Shown: piece by piece, positions 1 to 8,521 of the stretch
Position numbering within the stretch: the stretch's first letter is position 1
How the letters are laid out: every line of letters begins with the position of its first letter
Assembly (NCBI GenBank): GCA_963817135.1
Contig: CAWFNG010000010.1
Coordinates: 124,001 to 188,000, forward strand
Length of the DNA: 64,000 bases
Direction of reading: 5' to 3'
Origin: VAZQ01 sp963817135
GTDB taxonomy: Bacteria > Pseudomonadota > Alphaproteobacteria > Rhizobiales > Xanthobacteraceae
Program-made: the position numbers and the translations under genes
Notes under the pieces: model-generated
Seen by the model: only the letters and a program-made list of their open reading frames with translations
What the model was told of the DNA's origin: nothing
The model's database searches: none

Positions 1-26
1 ACGCGAGACAGATAAGGGGAATTCCC

Positions 27-1209
27 ATGCTGCGGACCGTTCGCGCCTTCGAGCGCATTGGGGAAGAGAACGCATTTGCCGTGCTGGCGCGCGCGACCAT
101 GTTGGCCGCGCAGGGGCGCGATATCATCAATCTCGGCATCGGGCAGCCCGACTTCCGCACGCCCGATTTCATTGTCGAAGCGGCGGTGAAGGCGCTGCGC
201 GACGGCCATCACGGATACACGCCGGCGGTCGGCATCGCACCGCTGCGCGAGGCTGTGGCCGCCGACCTTCACAAGCGCTTCAAGGTCAGCGTCTCGCCCG
301 ACGAGGTGATGATTCTCCCGGGCGGCAAGCCGACCATGTTCATGTCCATCCTGATGTTCGGCGAACCCGGGGTCGATATCCTCTATCCCGATCCGGGTTT
401 TCCCATATATCGCTCCATGATCGAATTCACCGGCGCGCGGCCGGTCCCGGTGCCGATCCGCGAGGAGAACGGGTTCGCTTTCTCCGCCGCCGAGACGCTC
501 GCGCTTCTCACTCCGCAATCGCGTCTGCTGATTGTCAACTCGCCGGCCAACCCGACCGGCGGCGTCACCCCCAAGCGCGAGGTTGACGCCCTGGTGACCG
601 GGCTCGAGCGCTTTCCCGATCTCGCGGTGATGTCGGACGAGATCTACGACCATATGGTCTACGACGGCGAGACGCATGTGTGTCTCTTGTCCTATCCGTC
701 GAATTCGCGACCGGCTCATTCTGCTCAATGGCTGGTCGAAGACCTATGCCATGACCGGCTGGCGATTGGGCTACGCAATCTGGCCCGGCAAGCTCTACGA
801 TTATGCGCGGAAGCTCGCAGTGAACCTGCATTCCTGCGTCAATGCGTCGGCGCAATATGCCGGGTTGGCGGCGCTGCAAGGGCCGCAGGACGAAGTCGCG
901 AAAATGGTCGCTGCCTTCGACGAGCGGCGCAAAATCGTGGTGGACGGCTTGAACCGCTTGCCGAATGTGAGCTGCGCCACGCCCAAAGGCGCGTTCTATG
1001 CTTTTCCCAATATCAAGCGCACCGGCTGGAAAGCGAAGGCGCTTGCATCTGCGCTCCTGGAGGATGCCGGCGTTGCGGTGATCGGCGGCCCTGACTTCGG
1101 CATTCTCGCCGAGGGCTATCTGCGGCTCTCCTACGCCAATTCGACCGAGAATATCCTTCGCGCTCTCGATCGCATGCGCGCGTTCCTCTCCTCCCGCCAG
1201 GCGGCATAG
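27..1209 (+). CDS. PLP-dependent aminotransferase (aspartate aminotransferase family), broken by a +1 frameshift
   Basis: Class I/II aminotransferase that transfers an amino group between an amino acid and a 2-oxo acid in the cytosol. The first part is read from ATG 27, preceded by an AAGGGGA ribosome site, and contains the NPTGG substrate-loop motif (about residue 174) and the SDEIYD motif (about 204). The second part, with the PLP lysine in SKTYAMTGWRLGY, lies in the next frame. The joint is near base 703, after the codons for SYPS, where one extra base separates them from IRDRLILLNGW. Total length is 3x394+1, so deleting one base restores a normal 394-residue enzyme. Substrate is not predictable. 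It could be a recent pseudogene, but a sequencing error is more likely (see findings). Confidence 0.85.
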
Positions 1210-1210
1210 T

Positions 1211-1270
1211 TACCCTCTCCCCTCTGGGGGAGAGGGTGGCGAGCGAAGCGAGCCGGGTGAGGGGGAATTG
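1211..1270 (+). repeat. Palindromic repeat, left copy (head hairpin, variable hairpin, GGGTGAGGGGGA tail)
   Basis: The head forms a hairpin of CCCTCTCCCC with GGGGGAGAGGG. Then comes a short GC palindrome containing GAGCGAAGCGAG, and then the tail CCGGGTGAGGGGGAATTG. The right copy at 1631-1710 is the same on the other strand except that its middle hairpin is longer and of different sequence. Related units occur at 41881-41918 and 62661-62838. Confidence 0.8.
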
Positions 1271-1630
1271 ATGGTCAAGTTCGAGCGGCCGACATTGGCG
1301 ACCGACCGCGCGCGGCGAATGCGTCGCGAACCTACGCATGCGGAGCGAAAGCTTTGGCTCCTGCTACGCGATCGCCGGCTTGCGAGTGCAAAATTTCGGC
1401 GCTAGGTCCCGATTGGTCCTTACATCGTGGATTTCATCTGCCATCGTCTCAAGCTGATCGTCGAAGCCGATGGCGGTCAACATGCGGACAGCGCTCGTGA
1501 TCGGGCGCGCGACAAATGGCTCACCGATGAAGGATATACCGTGATCAGGTATTACAACCACGATATCCTGAAAAATCCAGAGGGTGTCCTTTTGGATTTA
1601 TGGGCTAAACTTCCACGCCAGAACGATTAG
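1271..1630 (+). pseudogene. DUF559 (Vsr-like) endonuclease-domain protein with in-frame amber codon
   Basis: Reading from ATG 1271 gives a 119-codon frame of the DUF559 family, small proteins with the very-short-patch-repair/restriction endonuclease fold. The N-terminal part has the conserved RRMRREPTHAERKLWLLLR helix. The C-terminal part has the core YIVDFIC, LIVEADGGQH and RDKWLTDEGY motifs and the final strand VIRYYNHDIL. At codon 45 (1403-1405) a TAG interrupts the motif KFRR-stop-VPIGPYIVDF; the family normally has glutamine here, so one C-to-T change of CAG explains the stop. No frameshift is present and the rest of the frame is intact. It is either a young pseudogene, a read error, or a gene needing amber suppression. 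Confidence 0.8.
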
Positions 1631-1710
1631 CAATTCCCCCTCACCCGGCTCCCCCGTCTGCGCTGCGCTTGACGGGCTCGCCACCCTCTCCCCCAGAGGG
1701 GAGAGGGTTT
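1631..1710 (-). repeat. Palindromic repeat, right copy, inverted
   Basis: This is the inverted partner of the repeat at 1211-1270. The tail (CAATTCCCCCTCACCCGGCT) directly follows the nuclease stop codon. The middle hairpin (CCCCCGTC...GACGGG) is about 20 bases longer than in the left copy, and the head hairpin ends near 1710, 18 bases before the next gene starts. The variable middle with conserved ends is typical of a repeat family rather than a chance palindrome. Confidence 0.8.
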
Positions 1711-1727
1711 TGCCGAGAGTCCCTCAC

Positions 1728-2957
1728 ATGTCGACCCAGCTCTCCGAAGAACAGCGGCTGATGAAAGAGACCTGCCGTCAGTACGTCGACGACGTGGTCA
1801 TTCCGTTCATTCGCCAGAACTGGCAGCGCGAATGGCTGATGACGCCGGAAGACCGGCTGCCGCCGGAAATCCTCGCCGGCGCCGACAAGATCGGCATCCG
1901 CACCCTGGCGGTGCCGGAAGAATTCGGCGGGGTCGAGCTTGACCGCAGCAGCGAAGTGCAGACCTTCGCCATCATCGCCGAGGAAATCGCCCGCGGCAAT
2001 TCCGGGCTTTCCGACAAGCTGGTGCAGAACTGGAAAGTGTCGGTGCTGTTGCGCCATCTCGCGCCGCGCCACCTGCAGGAGAAGTGGTTCACCCGTCTGG
2101 TCGGGGATCCGCAATTTCTCCTCGCGCACTGCCTGACCGAGCCGCGCGGCGCGTCCGACCGCTGGCTTCCCTACAACGTGCCGGAAGCGGCCATGCAGAC
2201 CCGTGCCGTCAGGAAAAACGGCGAGTGGGTGATCAACGGGAGAAAGCAGTTCATATCGAACGGCTACGATGCCGGGCTCTTCGTCGTCTACGCCAACACC
2301 AACCCGCAGGTGGGGATGCTGCAGGGCACGTCATCTTTCCTGGTGCCGCGCGACACGCCGGGCTTGACCATTGCACGCTGCAACGAGACGCTGGGCTGCC
2401 GGTTCATGAACAATGGCGAGCTTGTGTTCGAGGATATGCGGCTCCCGGCCGATCATCTGTTGGTTGAGAACGATGCGTTGGGCAAGGCGGGTGTCTATTT
2501 CAGGCCGGGAAAAATCATCCAGGCGGCAAAGAATCTCGGCGTCGGCGTGCGCGCCTTGGAGACGACTTCCGACTACGTGCAGAATTACGTGCAAGGCGGC
2601 CGCATTCTCATAAAACATCAGGCGGTGGCGCTGCGCATCGCCGACATGGCGACCCGCATCGAGGCGGTACGGGCGCTGCTTGCGCGCGCGAGCCGCGCCG
2701 TCGATGAAAATGCACCGGATGCGGATACGCTGTGCAACATGGTCAAGGTATTCGCATCGGAAGAAATCATGAAAGTCACCCAGCATGCGGTGGAATTGCA
2801 TGGCGGCAACGGCATGATGCTCGATTTCGGCGTGGAAAAGCTGTTCCGCGACGCCGCCATCTTCCTGCACATGGACGCCACGGCAGACATATCGAAGCTG
2901 AAAATCGTGAAATCCATGTTTCCGCACACGGCCGGCAAATATGCCGGACCGGAGTGA
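1728..2957 (+). CDS. Acyl-CoA dehydrogenase family protein
   Basis: FAD-dependent dehydrogenase of 409 residues that would introduce a trans-2 double bond into an acyl-CoA, handing electrons to ETF. The N-terminal helical domain is followed by the flavin-binding signature AHCLTEPRGASD (about residue 130) and the substrate-loop region GEWVINGRKQFISNG. The C-terminal helical domain carries ELHGGNGMMLDFGVEKLFRDA-type sequence, the family's second signature. ATG 1728 (MSTQLSEEQRLM) is chosen over longer in-frame starts because the upstream codons lie inside the palindromic repeat. It converges on the Bug gene, with stops 8 bases apart. The physiological acyl chain cannot be told from sequence. 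Confidence 0.92.
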   Translation: MSTQLSEEQRLMKETCRQYVDDVVIPFIRQNWQREWLMTPEDRLPPEILAGADKIGIRTLAVPEEFGGVELDRSSEVQTFAIIAEEIARGNSGLSDKLVQNWKVSVLLRHLAPRHLQEKWFTRLVGDPQFLLAHCLTEPRGASDRWLPYNVPEAAMQTRAVRKNGEWVINGRKQFISNGYDAGLFVVYANTNPQVGMLQGTSSFLVPRDTPGLTIARCNETLGCRFMNNGELVFEDMRLPADHLLVENDALGKAGVYFRPGKIIQAAKNLGVGVRALETTSDYVQNYVQGGRILIKHQAVALRIADMATRIEAVRALLARASRAVDENAPDADTLCNMVKVFASEEIMKVTQHAVELHGGNGMMLDFGVEKLFRDAAIFLHMDATADISKLKIVKSMFPHTAGKYAGPE

Positions 2958-2965
2958 GGGCAGCT

Positions 2966-3937
2966 CTAATCCGGTTGGATACCGGCGTCCTTGACCATCT
3001 TGCCCCACTTGCCGAGCTGGACTTTGACGAAGTCCGCAAACTCGTCAGGCGAGCTTGAAAACGCTTCGAACCCGACATTGCCGAGCGTGGACTTGATCGC
3101 CGGGTCATCGATGATTCTGCGCAGCTCCCGGTTGAGCTGCGTCACAATCGCCGGCGGCGTATACGCCGGCGCGACAATGCCGGCCCATGAATCCATGTCG
3201 AAGCCGGTCACGCCGGCTTCGTCCAGGGTGGGCAACTCCGGCAACAGCGAGCTGCGATGCAGGCGCGTCACGGCGAGCGCGCGCAGCGCGCCGGACCTGA
3301 CATGCGGCATGCCGGTGGTGAGGTCGGTGAACATCATCGACACGCGGCCGGCGAGCACGTCCTGGATGGCCGGGGGCGAACTCTTGTACGGCACGTGCAG
3401 CATGTCGATTTCCGCCCAATGCGCGAGCGTCTCGCCGGCGACGATGCCGGAAGTGTTGGCACTGGCGAACGAAAGCTTGCCGGGATTGGCCTTGGCGTAC
3501 TCAATCAACTCCTTGACAGTCCTGACAGGCAAGCTCGGATTGACCACGAGCATAAGCGTGAAGCTTCCCACCCGCGACACCGCCGTGAAGTCGTTCACCG
3601 GATCGTAAGTCACGTTCTTCATCAGGAATGGAACAGCCGAGAGGGGAGAGTTGGTCGCCATCAAGAGCGTGTAGCCGTCCGCTGCCGCCCGCGCGACATA
3701 AAACGCAGCCAATGCTCCGCTTGCGCCGGGACGATTTTCGACAATGACGCTTTCCTTGAGCGCAGCGCTGAGCGGCTGGGCGATCACCCGGCATATGGTA
3801 TCGCTGGCGCTGCCCGGGCCGAACACGGCAATGAGAGTGATCGGCTTGCTCGGATAATTGTCTGCGCGCAGCGGCGCGCTCAACCCAGCGCTGATTGCCG
3901 TGAGAATGCTAATGACCGCGAACGTGCGCTTGAACAT
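2966..3937 (-). CDS. Bug/TctC-family tripartite tricarboxylate transporter substrate-binding protein
   Basis: Periplasmic binding protein of 323 residues. It has a cleavable signal peptide (MFKRTFAVISILTAISAGLS, then an A-rich cleavage region) and the family hallmarks: YPSKPITLIAVFGPGSASD near the N-terminus, VENRPGASGALAA (about residue 68), and the HVPYKSSPPAIQDVLAGRV segment. These proteins capture carboxylates or aromatic acids for TctAB-type transporters. No tctA or tctB gene lies nearby, so it is an orphan as usual for the expanded Bug family. It sits head-to-tail with a second Bug gene 31 bases upstream, probably on the same transcript. Confidence 0.93.
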   Translation of the reverse strand: MFKRTFAVISILTAISAGLSAPLRADNYPSKPITLIAVFGPGSASDTICRVIAQPLSAALKESVIVENRPGASGALAAFYVARAAADGYTLLMATNSPLSAVPFLMKNVTYDPVNDFTAVSRVGSFTLMLVVNPSLPVRTVKELIEYAKANPGKLSFASANTSGIVAGETLAHWAEIDMLHVPYKSSPPAIQDVLAGRVSMMFTDLTTGMPHVRSGALRALAVTRLHRSSLLPELPTLDEAGVTGFDMDSWAGIVAPAYTPPAIVTQLNRELRRIIDDPAIKSTLGNVGFEAFSSSPDEFADFVKVQLGKWGKMVKDAGIQPD

Positions 3938-3968
3938 GGCGATCTCCTCTGGAAGCTTTTATTGAGTC

Positions 3969-4955
3969 TCACTGCGTCTTGGCGGCGATGTGGTCCACCA
4001 CCGGCTGCCATTTCTGCTGCTCGGCATGCACAAAGTCGGTGGCTTCCGCGGGCGTCATGGGCCGCGCATAGCTGCCGCGCGCGGAAATCTTTTTCTGCAG
4101 ATCGGGATCGGAGAGGACGCTGCGCAGGTCTTCGCTCGCCTTGGCGATGATGCGTTCAGGCGTGCCGAGCGGAGCGACCAGCACCTGCCACCCGGTTGCC
4201 GAGAAATCGGGAAGCGTTTCGGAAACCGTCGGCAGGTCGGGAAATTCCGCCAGGCGTTTCGCCGATGCGACGGCGATGGCCTTGAGCTTGCCGGATTGAA
4301 CGGCACCGGCAATGCCGGAGAACCCCTCGATCACCAGGCTGACCCGACCGCTCATCACATCGCCGAGCGCGTGCGCGGGACCGCCGGTATAGGGCACGCT
4401 CAGGAGCTTGATGCCGGCGCGGCTCTGCAACAGTTCGCCGGTGAGATTGGTTAGCCGGCCGACCCCGGTAACCGCGTAGGAAAGTTCGCCCGGGCGCTCT
4501 TTCGCCCGGGCAATAAGCTCCGCGAGCGAACTGACGGGAAGGGACGGCGTCACCGCAATGAACATCGGATTCTCGGCGGTGAAGCCGATCACGGTAAAAT
4601 CACGCGGCACCTGCAACGGCAGATTGGCGGCCGTTCCCGGCAGCGACACGAAGGTGGAGAGCACCGGTCCATAAAGCGTATAGCCGTCGGGCACAGCGTC
4701 CGCCGCGAGCCGCGCAGCAATGCTGCCGCCGGCACCCGGATGATTGACGCTCACGACCTGCTGGCCCCAAACGCGGCTGAGGCTGTCGGCAATCACTCGG
4801 AAAACGACGTCAGGCGTGCTGCCAGCAGCGGAATCTTCGATGATGTTGACCGGCTTGGTTGGATACGGCTCGCCTTGAGCGTGCACTTGGCTGGCAACCG
4901 TTATTGCGAACAGTCCCAGGACGAGCGGCTTCGCAAACGACCAGAACACTTTCAT
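3969..4955 (-). CDS. Bug/TctC-family tripartite tricarboxylate transporter substrate-binding protein (second copy)
   Basis: Periplasmic solute-binding protein of 328 residues. A signal peptide (hydrophobic GLFAITVASQVHAQG, cleavage after HAQ or AQG) is followed by the Bug motifs YPTKPVNIIEDSAAGSTPD, VNHPGAGGSIAARLAADA and VPYTGGPAHALGDVMSGRV. It is only moderately similar to its downstream neighbour at 2966-3937, so the pair is an old duplication with different ligands rather than a recent tandem copy. It is likely the first gene of a two-gene transcript; no transporter membrane genes are adjacent. Confidence 0.92.
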   Translation of the reverse strand: MKVFWSFAKPLVLGLFAITVASQVHAQGEPYPTKPVNIIEDSAAGSTPDVVFRVIADSLSRVWGQQVVSVNHPGAGGSIAARLAADAVPDGYTLYGPVLSTFVSLPGTAANLPLQVPRDFTVIGFTAENPMFIAVTPSLPVSSLAELIARAKERPGELSYAVTGVGRLTNLTGELLQSRAGIKLLSVPYTGGPAHALGDVMSGRVSLVIEGFSGIAGAVQSGKLKAIAVASAKRLAEFPDLPTVSETLPDFSATGWQVLVAPLGTPERIIAKASEDLRSVLSDPDLQKKISARGSYARPMTPAEATDFVHAEQQKWQPVVDHIAAKTQ

Positions 4956-5077
4956 GGCTTCCTCGCAAATGGTCCCGCTGCTGAGGCCCCCGCCAGGTCA
5001 TTGAGAATAGCCCAGCTTCGATAGCTGCGGGAGAGCGGCCATTGCGCGCATCCGGCAAAGTTTCTACTTCCTTGTTT

Positions 5078-5127
5078 GAGCATGATCTTTTCCCGAAAAC
5101 CGGTGTCCACTTTTCGGGATCATGCTC
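5078..5127. repeat. Interspersed palindromic repeat with GAGCATGATC ends
   Basis: A 50-base near-perfect palindrome: GAGCATGATC at 5078-5087 pairs with GATCATGCTC at 5118-5127, and CCCGAAAA pairs with TTTTCGGG inside. This is a well known repeat type in Bradyrhizobium-like genomes. Its right end touches the stop codon of the DMT transporter gene read from the other strand, so it could act as a 3' hairpin of that transcript. Confidence 0.85.
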
Positions 5128-6035
5128 TAAGCTTTCTGCGCCAGCCGGAAACCGATCAGCACAATGGCAAGGCCGACGAGCTGCGCCGTGCTTGGCAGTT
5201 CGGCAATCAGCAGAAATCCGATGACGAGCGTAAATCCCGGGACCAGCGACGGGAACACGGCAGCACGCCCGGCGCCGAGCAACAGCACCGAGCGCGTGAA
5301 CAGATAGGTTGCCCCGGCGCCAGCGAAGAGTCCCTGCGCCGCGATCTGGACGAGATTTTCAACAAACCCGAGCGCAATCATCCGCTCGAACCCGAAGGCG
5401 AGCCAATGCACGGGAATGTCGACCAAGGATACCACGCTGGTAATGGCGACTGCCCGCAGCGGCGCGATGTCCCAGCGTCGCAGCAGCGTCGCAAAAGTCG
5501 CAAACAGCAGGCCGGCGCTGACAAAACAGGCATCGCCGATCACGCCATGTCCGCCGATGCCGACGACCGCCTCCCAGCCGATCACGATCAGCCCGGCGAT
5601 GATGACGCCAGCGCCCAAGACTCGTTGCGCCGGAAGCTTTTCGCCGAGCACCACGCGGGCAAGCACGAGCCCGCCGATCGCTGCGCTCGATGGCTGGATG
5701 ACACCGCCATGGGCGAGCGGCACGAACAGGAAACCGGCATAGCTCAACGTTGAAAATGGCGGGCCGCCGACGATGGTCAGAGCGATGCTCTTCCATATGC
5801 CGATCGCGCGCAACCGCAGCGTCGTGTCCACCGCAAGGAATGGAAGAAAGGCAAGACCCGCCCAGATGAAGCGATGCAGCACAATGTCGGGAGGTGCGAA
5901 GCCAGCAGAAATGCCATGCCGAGCCGCGACGAAACCCACCGCCCAGAACAACGCGGCGCCGGTGCCACATGCCACCCCGATGACGGTGGCACTGCTAGCC
6001 GGCGTCGTTGCTGAGGGCCGGATTGGCATGTTCAA
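5127..6035 (-). CDS. DMT-superfamily (EamA) transporter
   Basis: Inner-membrane protein of 302 residues with ten predicted hydrophobic helices arranged as two EamA repeats. The first begins GVACGTGAALFWAVGFVAARHG and contains the proline/arginine pair motif FAPPDIVLHRFIWAGLAF. The second contains SSAAIGGLVLARVVLGEKL and ends with GFLLIAELPSTAQLVGLAIVLIGF. Members export metabolites or amino acids; the substrate here is unknown. It stands alone, divergent from the antiporter gene at 6216, with a repeat in the intergenic space. The stop codon lies in the edge of the GAGCATGATC palindrome. Confidence 0.88.
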   Translation of the reverse strand: MNMPIRPSATTPASSATVIGVACGTGAALFWAVGFVAARHGISAGFAPPDIVLHRFIWAGLAFLPFLAVDTTLRLRAIGIWKSIALTIVGGPPFSTLSYAGFLFVPLAHGGVIQPSSAAIGGLVLARVVLGEKLPAQRVLGAGVIIAGLIVIGWEAVVGIGGHGVIGDACFVSAGLLFATFATLLRRWDIAPLRAVAITSVVSLVDIPVHWLAFGFERMIALGFVENLVQIAAQGLFAGAGATYLFTRSVLLLGAGRAAVFPSLVPGFTLVIGFLLIAELPSTAQLVGLAIVLIGFRLAQKA

Positions 6036-6082
6036 ACCTCTCTCGGCCTCGTGGTGAGGAAGGGCACGCGCCCCACCGAGTC

Positions 6083-6157
6083 GTAGCCCGGATTTCGTTT
6101 CTTACGAAATCCGGGGACCGATTCCCGGATTGAACGAAGGCGCTCAATCCGGGCTAC
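6083..6157. repeat. Palindromic intergenic repeat (GTAGCCCGGAT family)
   Basis: GTAGCCCGGATT at 6083-6094 is mirrored by AATCCGGGCTAC at 6146-6157. A smaller internal hairpin joins GGATTTCG to CGAAATCC. The same outer tag GTAGCCCGGAT occurs at 39540 and 51116. It lies between two divergent transporter genes. Confidence 0.75.
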
Positions 6158-6215
6158 GGTCACTGCGGCACAAGGCCTTGCCGCACGCGCCCTACCCCGG
6201 CAAGGATTGGTTTCC

Positions 6216-8000
6216 ATGGCCGCTCTCGACACCATCAGCATCGGCATCCTGCTCGGAGCGCTGCTCGTCCTTGCCGGCATCATGTCGAGCCTCGTCGCCA
6301 TGCGCTTTGGCGCGCCGTTGCTGCTGGTGTTCCTGGTTGTCGGAATGCTCGCCGGCGAAGCCGGCCCGCTCGGATTGAAATTCGACGACGTGGGCACGAC
6401 CTATCTTGTCGGCTCGATTGCGCTCGCGCTTATTCTGTTCGACGGCGGACTGCGCACACGTTTTGCCATTTTCCGCAGCGTTTTCGCTCCCGCAATCACG
6501 CTTGCAACCGTCGGCGTTCTCCTCACCGCTGCCTTGACCGCGCCGGTTGCCGCATGGACGCTCGACTTGAGCTTTGTCGAAGCGCTGCTGGTCGGAGCGG
6601 TCGTCGCATCGACGGACGCGGCTGCCGTATTCTTTCTCATCCACGCCGGTGGATTGCGCCTGCCGCCGCGCATTGCCGCGACACTGGAAGTCGAAGGCGG
6701 CAGCAACGATCCCTTTGCAGTCCTGTTGACCGTCCTGCTGGTCGAATTTCTCAGCATCGGCGAGCGGTCCTGGCAGCACGTGCTGATGGTCTTGGCCGAA
6801 CAGGCCGTTCTCGGCGCCGTGCTCGGTGTTCTCGGCGGCCGGGCCATTGCGTTCGTGCTCAATCGCCTGGCGCTGGCTCAGGGCCTGCACGCGCCGTTCG
6901 TCGCCACCACCGCGCTGGTCATTTTCGGCCTTGCCGCGGCGGTGCATGCGTCGGGCTTTCTCGCCGTCTACATCGCCGGCCTGGTCGTCGGCAATCGGCC
7001 GACCCGCGCCCATAACACTGTGGTGGTGTTCCTCGATGCGGCCACCTGGCTTGCGCAAATCGTCATGTTCGTGCTGCTCGGCCTGTTGGTCTGGCCGCAG
7101 CGGCTGCTTGCAACGCTGGGCCCGGCGCTTGCGATCGCCATGATGCTCATGCTGATCGCGCGTCCGGTTGCGGTGTTCCTCTGTCTCGCGCCATTCCGCT
7201 TTCGCTGGCGGGAAAAGGCGTTTATCGCCTGGGTCGGGCTGCGCGGCGCAGTGGGCATCTTCCTCGCTTCGATCCCACTGCTGGTCGGCCTGCCGCACGC
7301 GCATCTCTATTTCGATATTGCCTTTGTGGTGGTGCTTGCTTCCCTGCTGATTCAAGGTTGGACCATTGCGTTTGCCGCGCGGCGCCTGCGCGTGGCGCTG
7401 CCGCGCCAGGATGTGCTGCCGCGACGGGTGGAGCTCGATCTTCCCGGCCAGCTGGCGCAGGAAATCGTCGGCTACCCGCTCACCCCGAACAGCCCCTTTC
7501 TGCGGCGCGGGCTGCTGCCGTCCTGGGCGCGACCGACGCTCATCGTGCGCGCTGAGAAAATTCTCAGTCCCGCCGAAGCGGAGCCGATGCAGCAAGGCGA
7601 TTACGTTTACCTGCTGGCGCCACCGGAAAAAGCCCAGGCGCTCGACCGCTTTTTCGTCGACCTGCCGCCGCCTGCTGTGCCGGATCCGCGGCTCCTTGGC
7701 GATTTCTTCGTCTCGGGCGAGGCGACGCTCGGGGCGCTCGCAGAGATTTACGGGCTTTCCATTGCGCCGGATGCCGCCGGAGTTTCGCTTGCGGATCATC
7801 TCGCGAGCGAGCTCAAGCGTCCTCCGAAAGCCGGCGATGCGGTGCCGCTCGGCCCCATTGCGCTGGTCGCACACCGCATAAGCGACGGGCGCGCCACCTC
7901 GGTTGGCCTGCGACTTGCCGATGCGGAGGAAGACGCGCAGGCAAATCGCGCAGCGCGTTTCAAGCGGGCGATCGCCAGGCTTTGGTCACGCCTGGGATGA
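6216..8000 (+). CDS. Potassium/proton antiporter, CvrA/NhaP2-like (CPA1 exchanger with regulatory C-terminus)
   Basis: Inner-membrane exchanger of 594 residues. Residues 1-390 form about 12-13 membrane helices of the Na_H_Exchanger fold, with the LILFDGGLRTRF and ASTDAAAVFF segments and the helix GGSNDPFAVLLTVLLVEF carrying the ND pair typical of CPA1 ion sites. A soluble tail follows: an RCK_C/TrkA_C-like domain (ELDLPGQLAQEIVGYPL... to about 490) and a CorC_HlyC-type domain (about 505-585). This is the domain order of the K+/H+ antiporter CvrA, used in osmotic and pH balance. ATG 6216 is chosen because AAGGA at 6202 is 9 bases upstream; a TTG at 6207 is too close to it. Confidence 0.9.
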   Translation: MAALDTISIGILLGALLVLAGIMSSLVAMRFGAPLLLVFLVVGMLAGEAGPLGLKFDDVGTTYLVGSIALALILFDGGLRTRFAIFRSVFAPAITLATVGVLLTAALTAPVAAWTLDLSFVEALLVGAVVASTDAAAVFFLIHAGGLRLPPRIAATLEVEGGSNDPFAVLLTVLLVEFLSIGERSWQHVLMVLAEQAVLGAVLGVLGGRAIAFVLNRLALAQGLHAPFVATTALVIFGLAAAVHASGFLAVYIAGLVVGNRPTRAHNTVVVFLDAATWLAQIVMFVLLGLLVWPQRLLATLGPALAIAMMLMLIARPVAVFLCLAPFRFRWREKAFIAWVGLRGAVGIFLASIPLLVGLPHAHLYFDIAFVVVLASLLIQGWTIAFAARRLRVALPRQDVLPRRVELDLPGQLAQEIVGYPLTPNSPFLRRGLLPSWARPTLIVRAEKILSPAEAEPMQQGDYVYLLAPPEKAQALDRFFVDLPPPAVPDPRLLGDFFVSGEATLGALAEIYGLSIAPDAAGVSLADHLASELKRPPKAGDAVPLGPIALVAHRISDGRATSVGLRLADAEEDAQANRAARFKRAIARLWSRLG

Positions 8001-8042
8001 GGTGACAGAGCCTTGAGCTCGACAGATCAGTACGCTGCACGC

Positions 8043-8429
8043 TTACAACGAAGCGACAATCGCGTGCGACAAATATAGAAACAGGCTGCCGCCGAGCAGA
8101 GCGAGCAGCGCAGCTAACGCGATATCCAATTCGGTACCAGCCCCCGAGTGAACATTTTCGCTGTCGATTTTTCTTGACGTCACGAATAGGCGGACAGCGG
8201 CAATAATAATCATGATCGTGCCGAGAACGATAAATGCCAGGCCTGCGACGTTGGCGAATTTCTGGCCGAGTGCAGAAAGGCTGCGGCCGGCCAAGGACGG
8301 CGCGGCGACCTGCAGAAACAGGTCAAATCGCTCGATCAAGAATCCGAACGCCATGACAGCGATTGCCGTGCGCACCCAGGCCAGAAACGTGCGCTCGTTG
8401 GCGGCGTGGTCGCCGAAGTTCTTAATCAT
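8043..8429 (-). CDS. YidH-like DUF202 membrane protein
   Basis: Small inner-membrane protein of 128 residues. It carries the DUF202 signature at its N-terminus (NERTFLAWVRTAIAVMAFGF) and three hydrophobic helices at about 22-38, 60-82 and 105-125. The biochemical role of this family is unknown. It is transcribed away from fumC; the two starts are 92 bases apart and share a divergent promoter region. Confidence 0.88.
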   Translation of the reverse strand: MIKNFGDHAANERTFLAWVRTAIAVMAFGFLIERFDLFLQVAAPSLAGRSLSALGQKFANVAGLAFIVLGTIMIIIAAVRLFVTSRKIDSENVHSGAGTELDIALAALLALLGGSLFLYLSHAIVASL

Positions 8430-8455
8430 GAAACTTCACCTCGAGGCGAAGATGC

Positions 8456-8483
8456 TTGACCAATTTCGTGATATTCATATGGA
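8456..8483 (+). promoter_or_regulatory. Candidate sigma-70-type promoter of fumC
   Basis: TTGACC at 8456-8461 and TATGGA at 8478-8483 are separated by 16 bases in the divergent region. The start codon of fumC is 38 bases downstream. Only the -35 box is close to consensus, so this is a weak prediction. Confidence 0.35.
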
Positions 8484-8521
8484 ACTCCAAAGGCTGCATC
8501 CAGATTCATCCGTCGACCGGC

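Larger units (their letters stand above)
1211..1710 (+). mobile_element. Composite repeat element: two inverted palindromic repeats enclosing a DUF559 nuclease gene
   Basis: A left repeat (1211-1270) and a right repeat in inverted orientation (1631-1710) tightly enclose one gene. The inner ends are exact mirror images: GAATTG runs straight into the start codon at 1271 and CAATTC follows the stop codon at 1630. The outer ends are also mirror images (ACCCTCTCCCC and GGGGAGAGGGT). The whole unit sits in the gap between an aminotransferase and an acyl-CoA dehydrogenase. That it is mobile is inferred from the architecture; no target duplication was recognised. Confidence 0.6.

Noticed and set aside
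1211..1710. CRISPR-like interpretation of the repeats
   Set aside because: Only two copies, inverted rather than direct, with no spacers and no cas genes.
6192..7874. 560-residue open frame on the minus strand, antisense to the antiporter gene
   Set aside because: Composition is dominated by Arg, Gln, Glu and His, with no helix or domain pattern. It is a shadow of the plus-strand membrane protein with clear domains.
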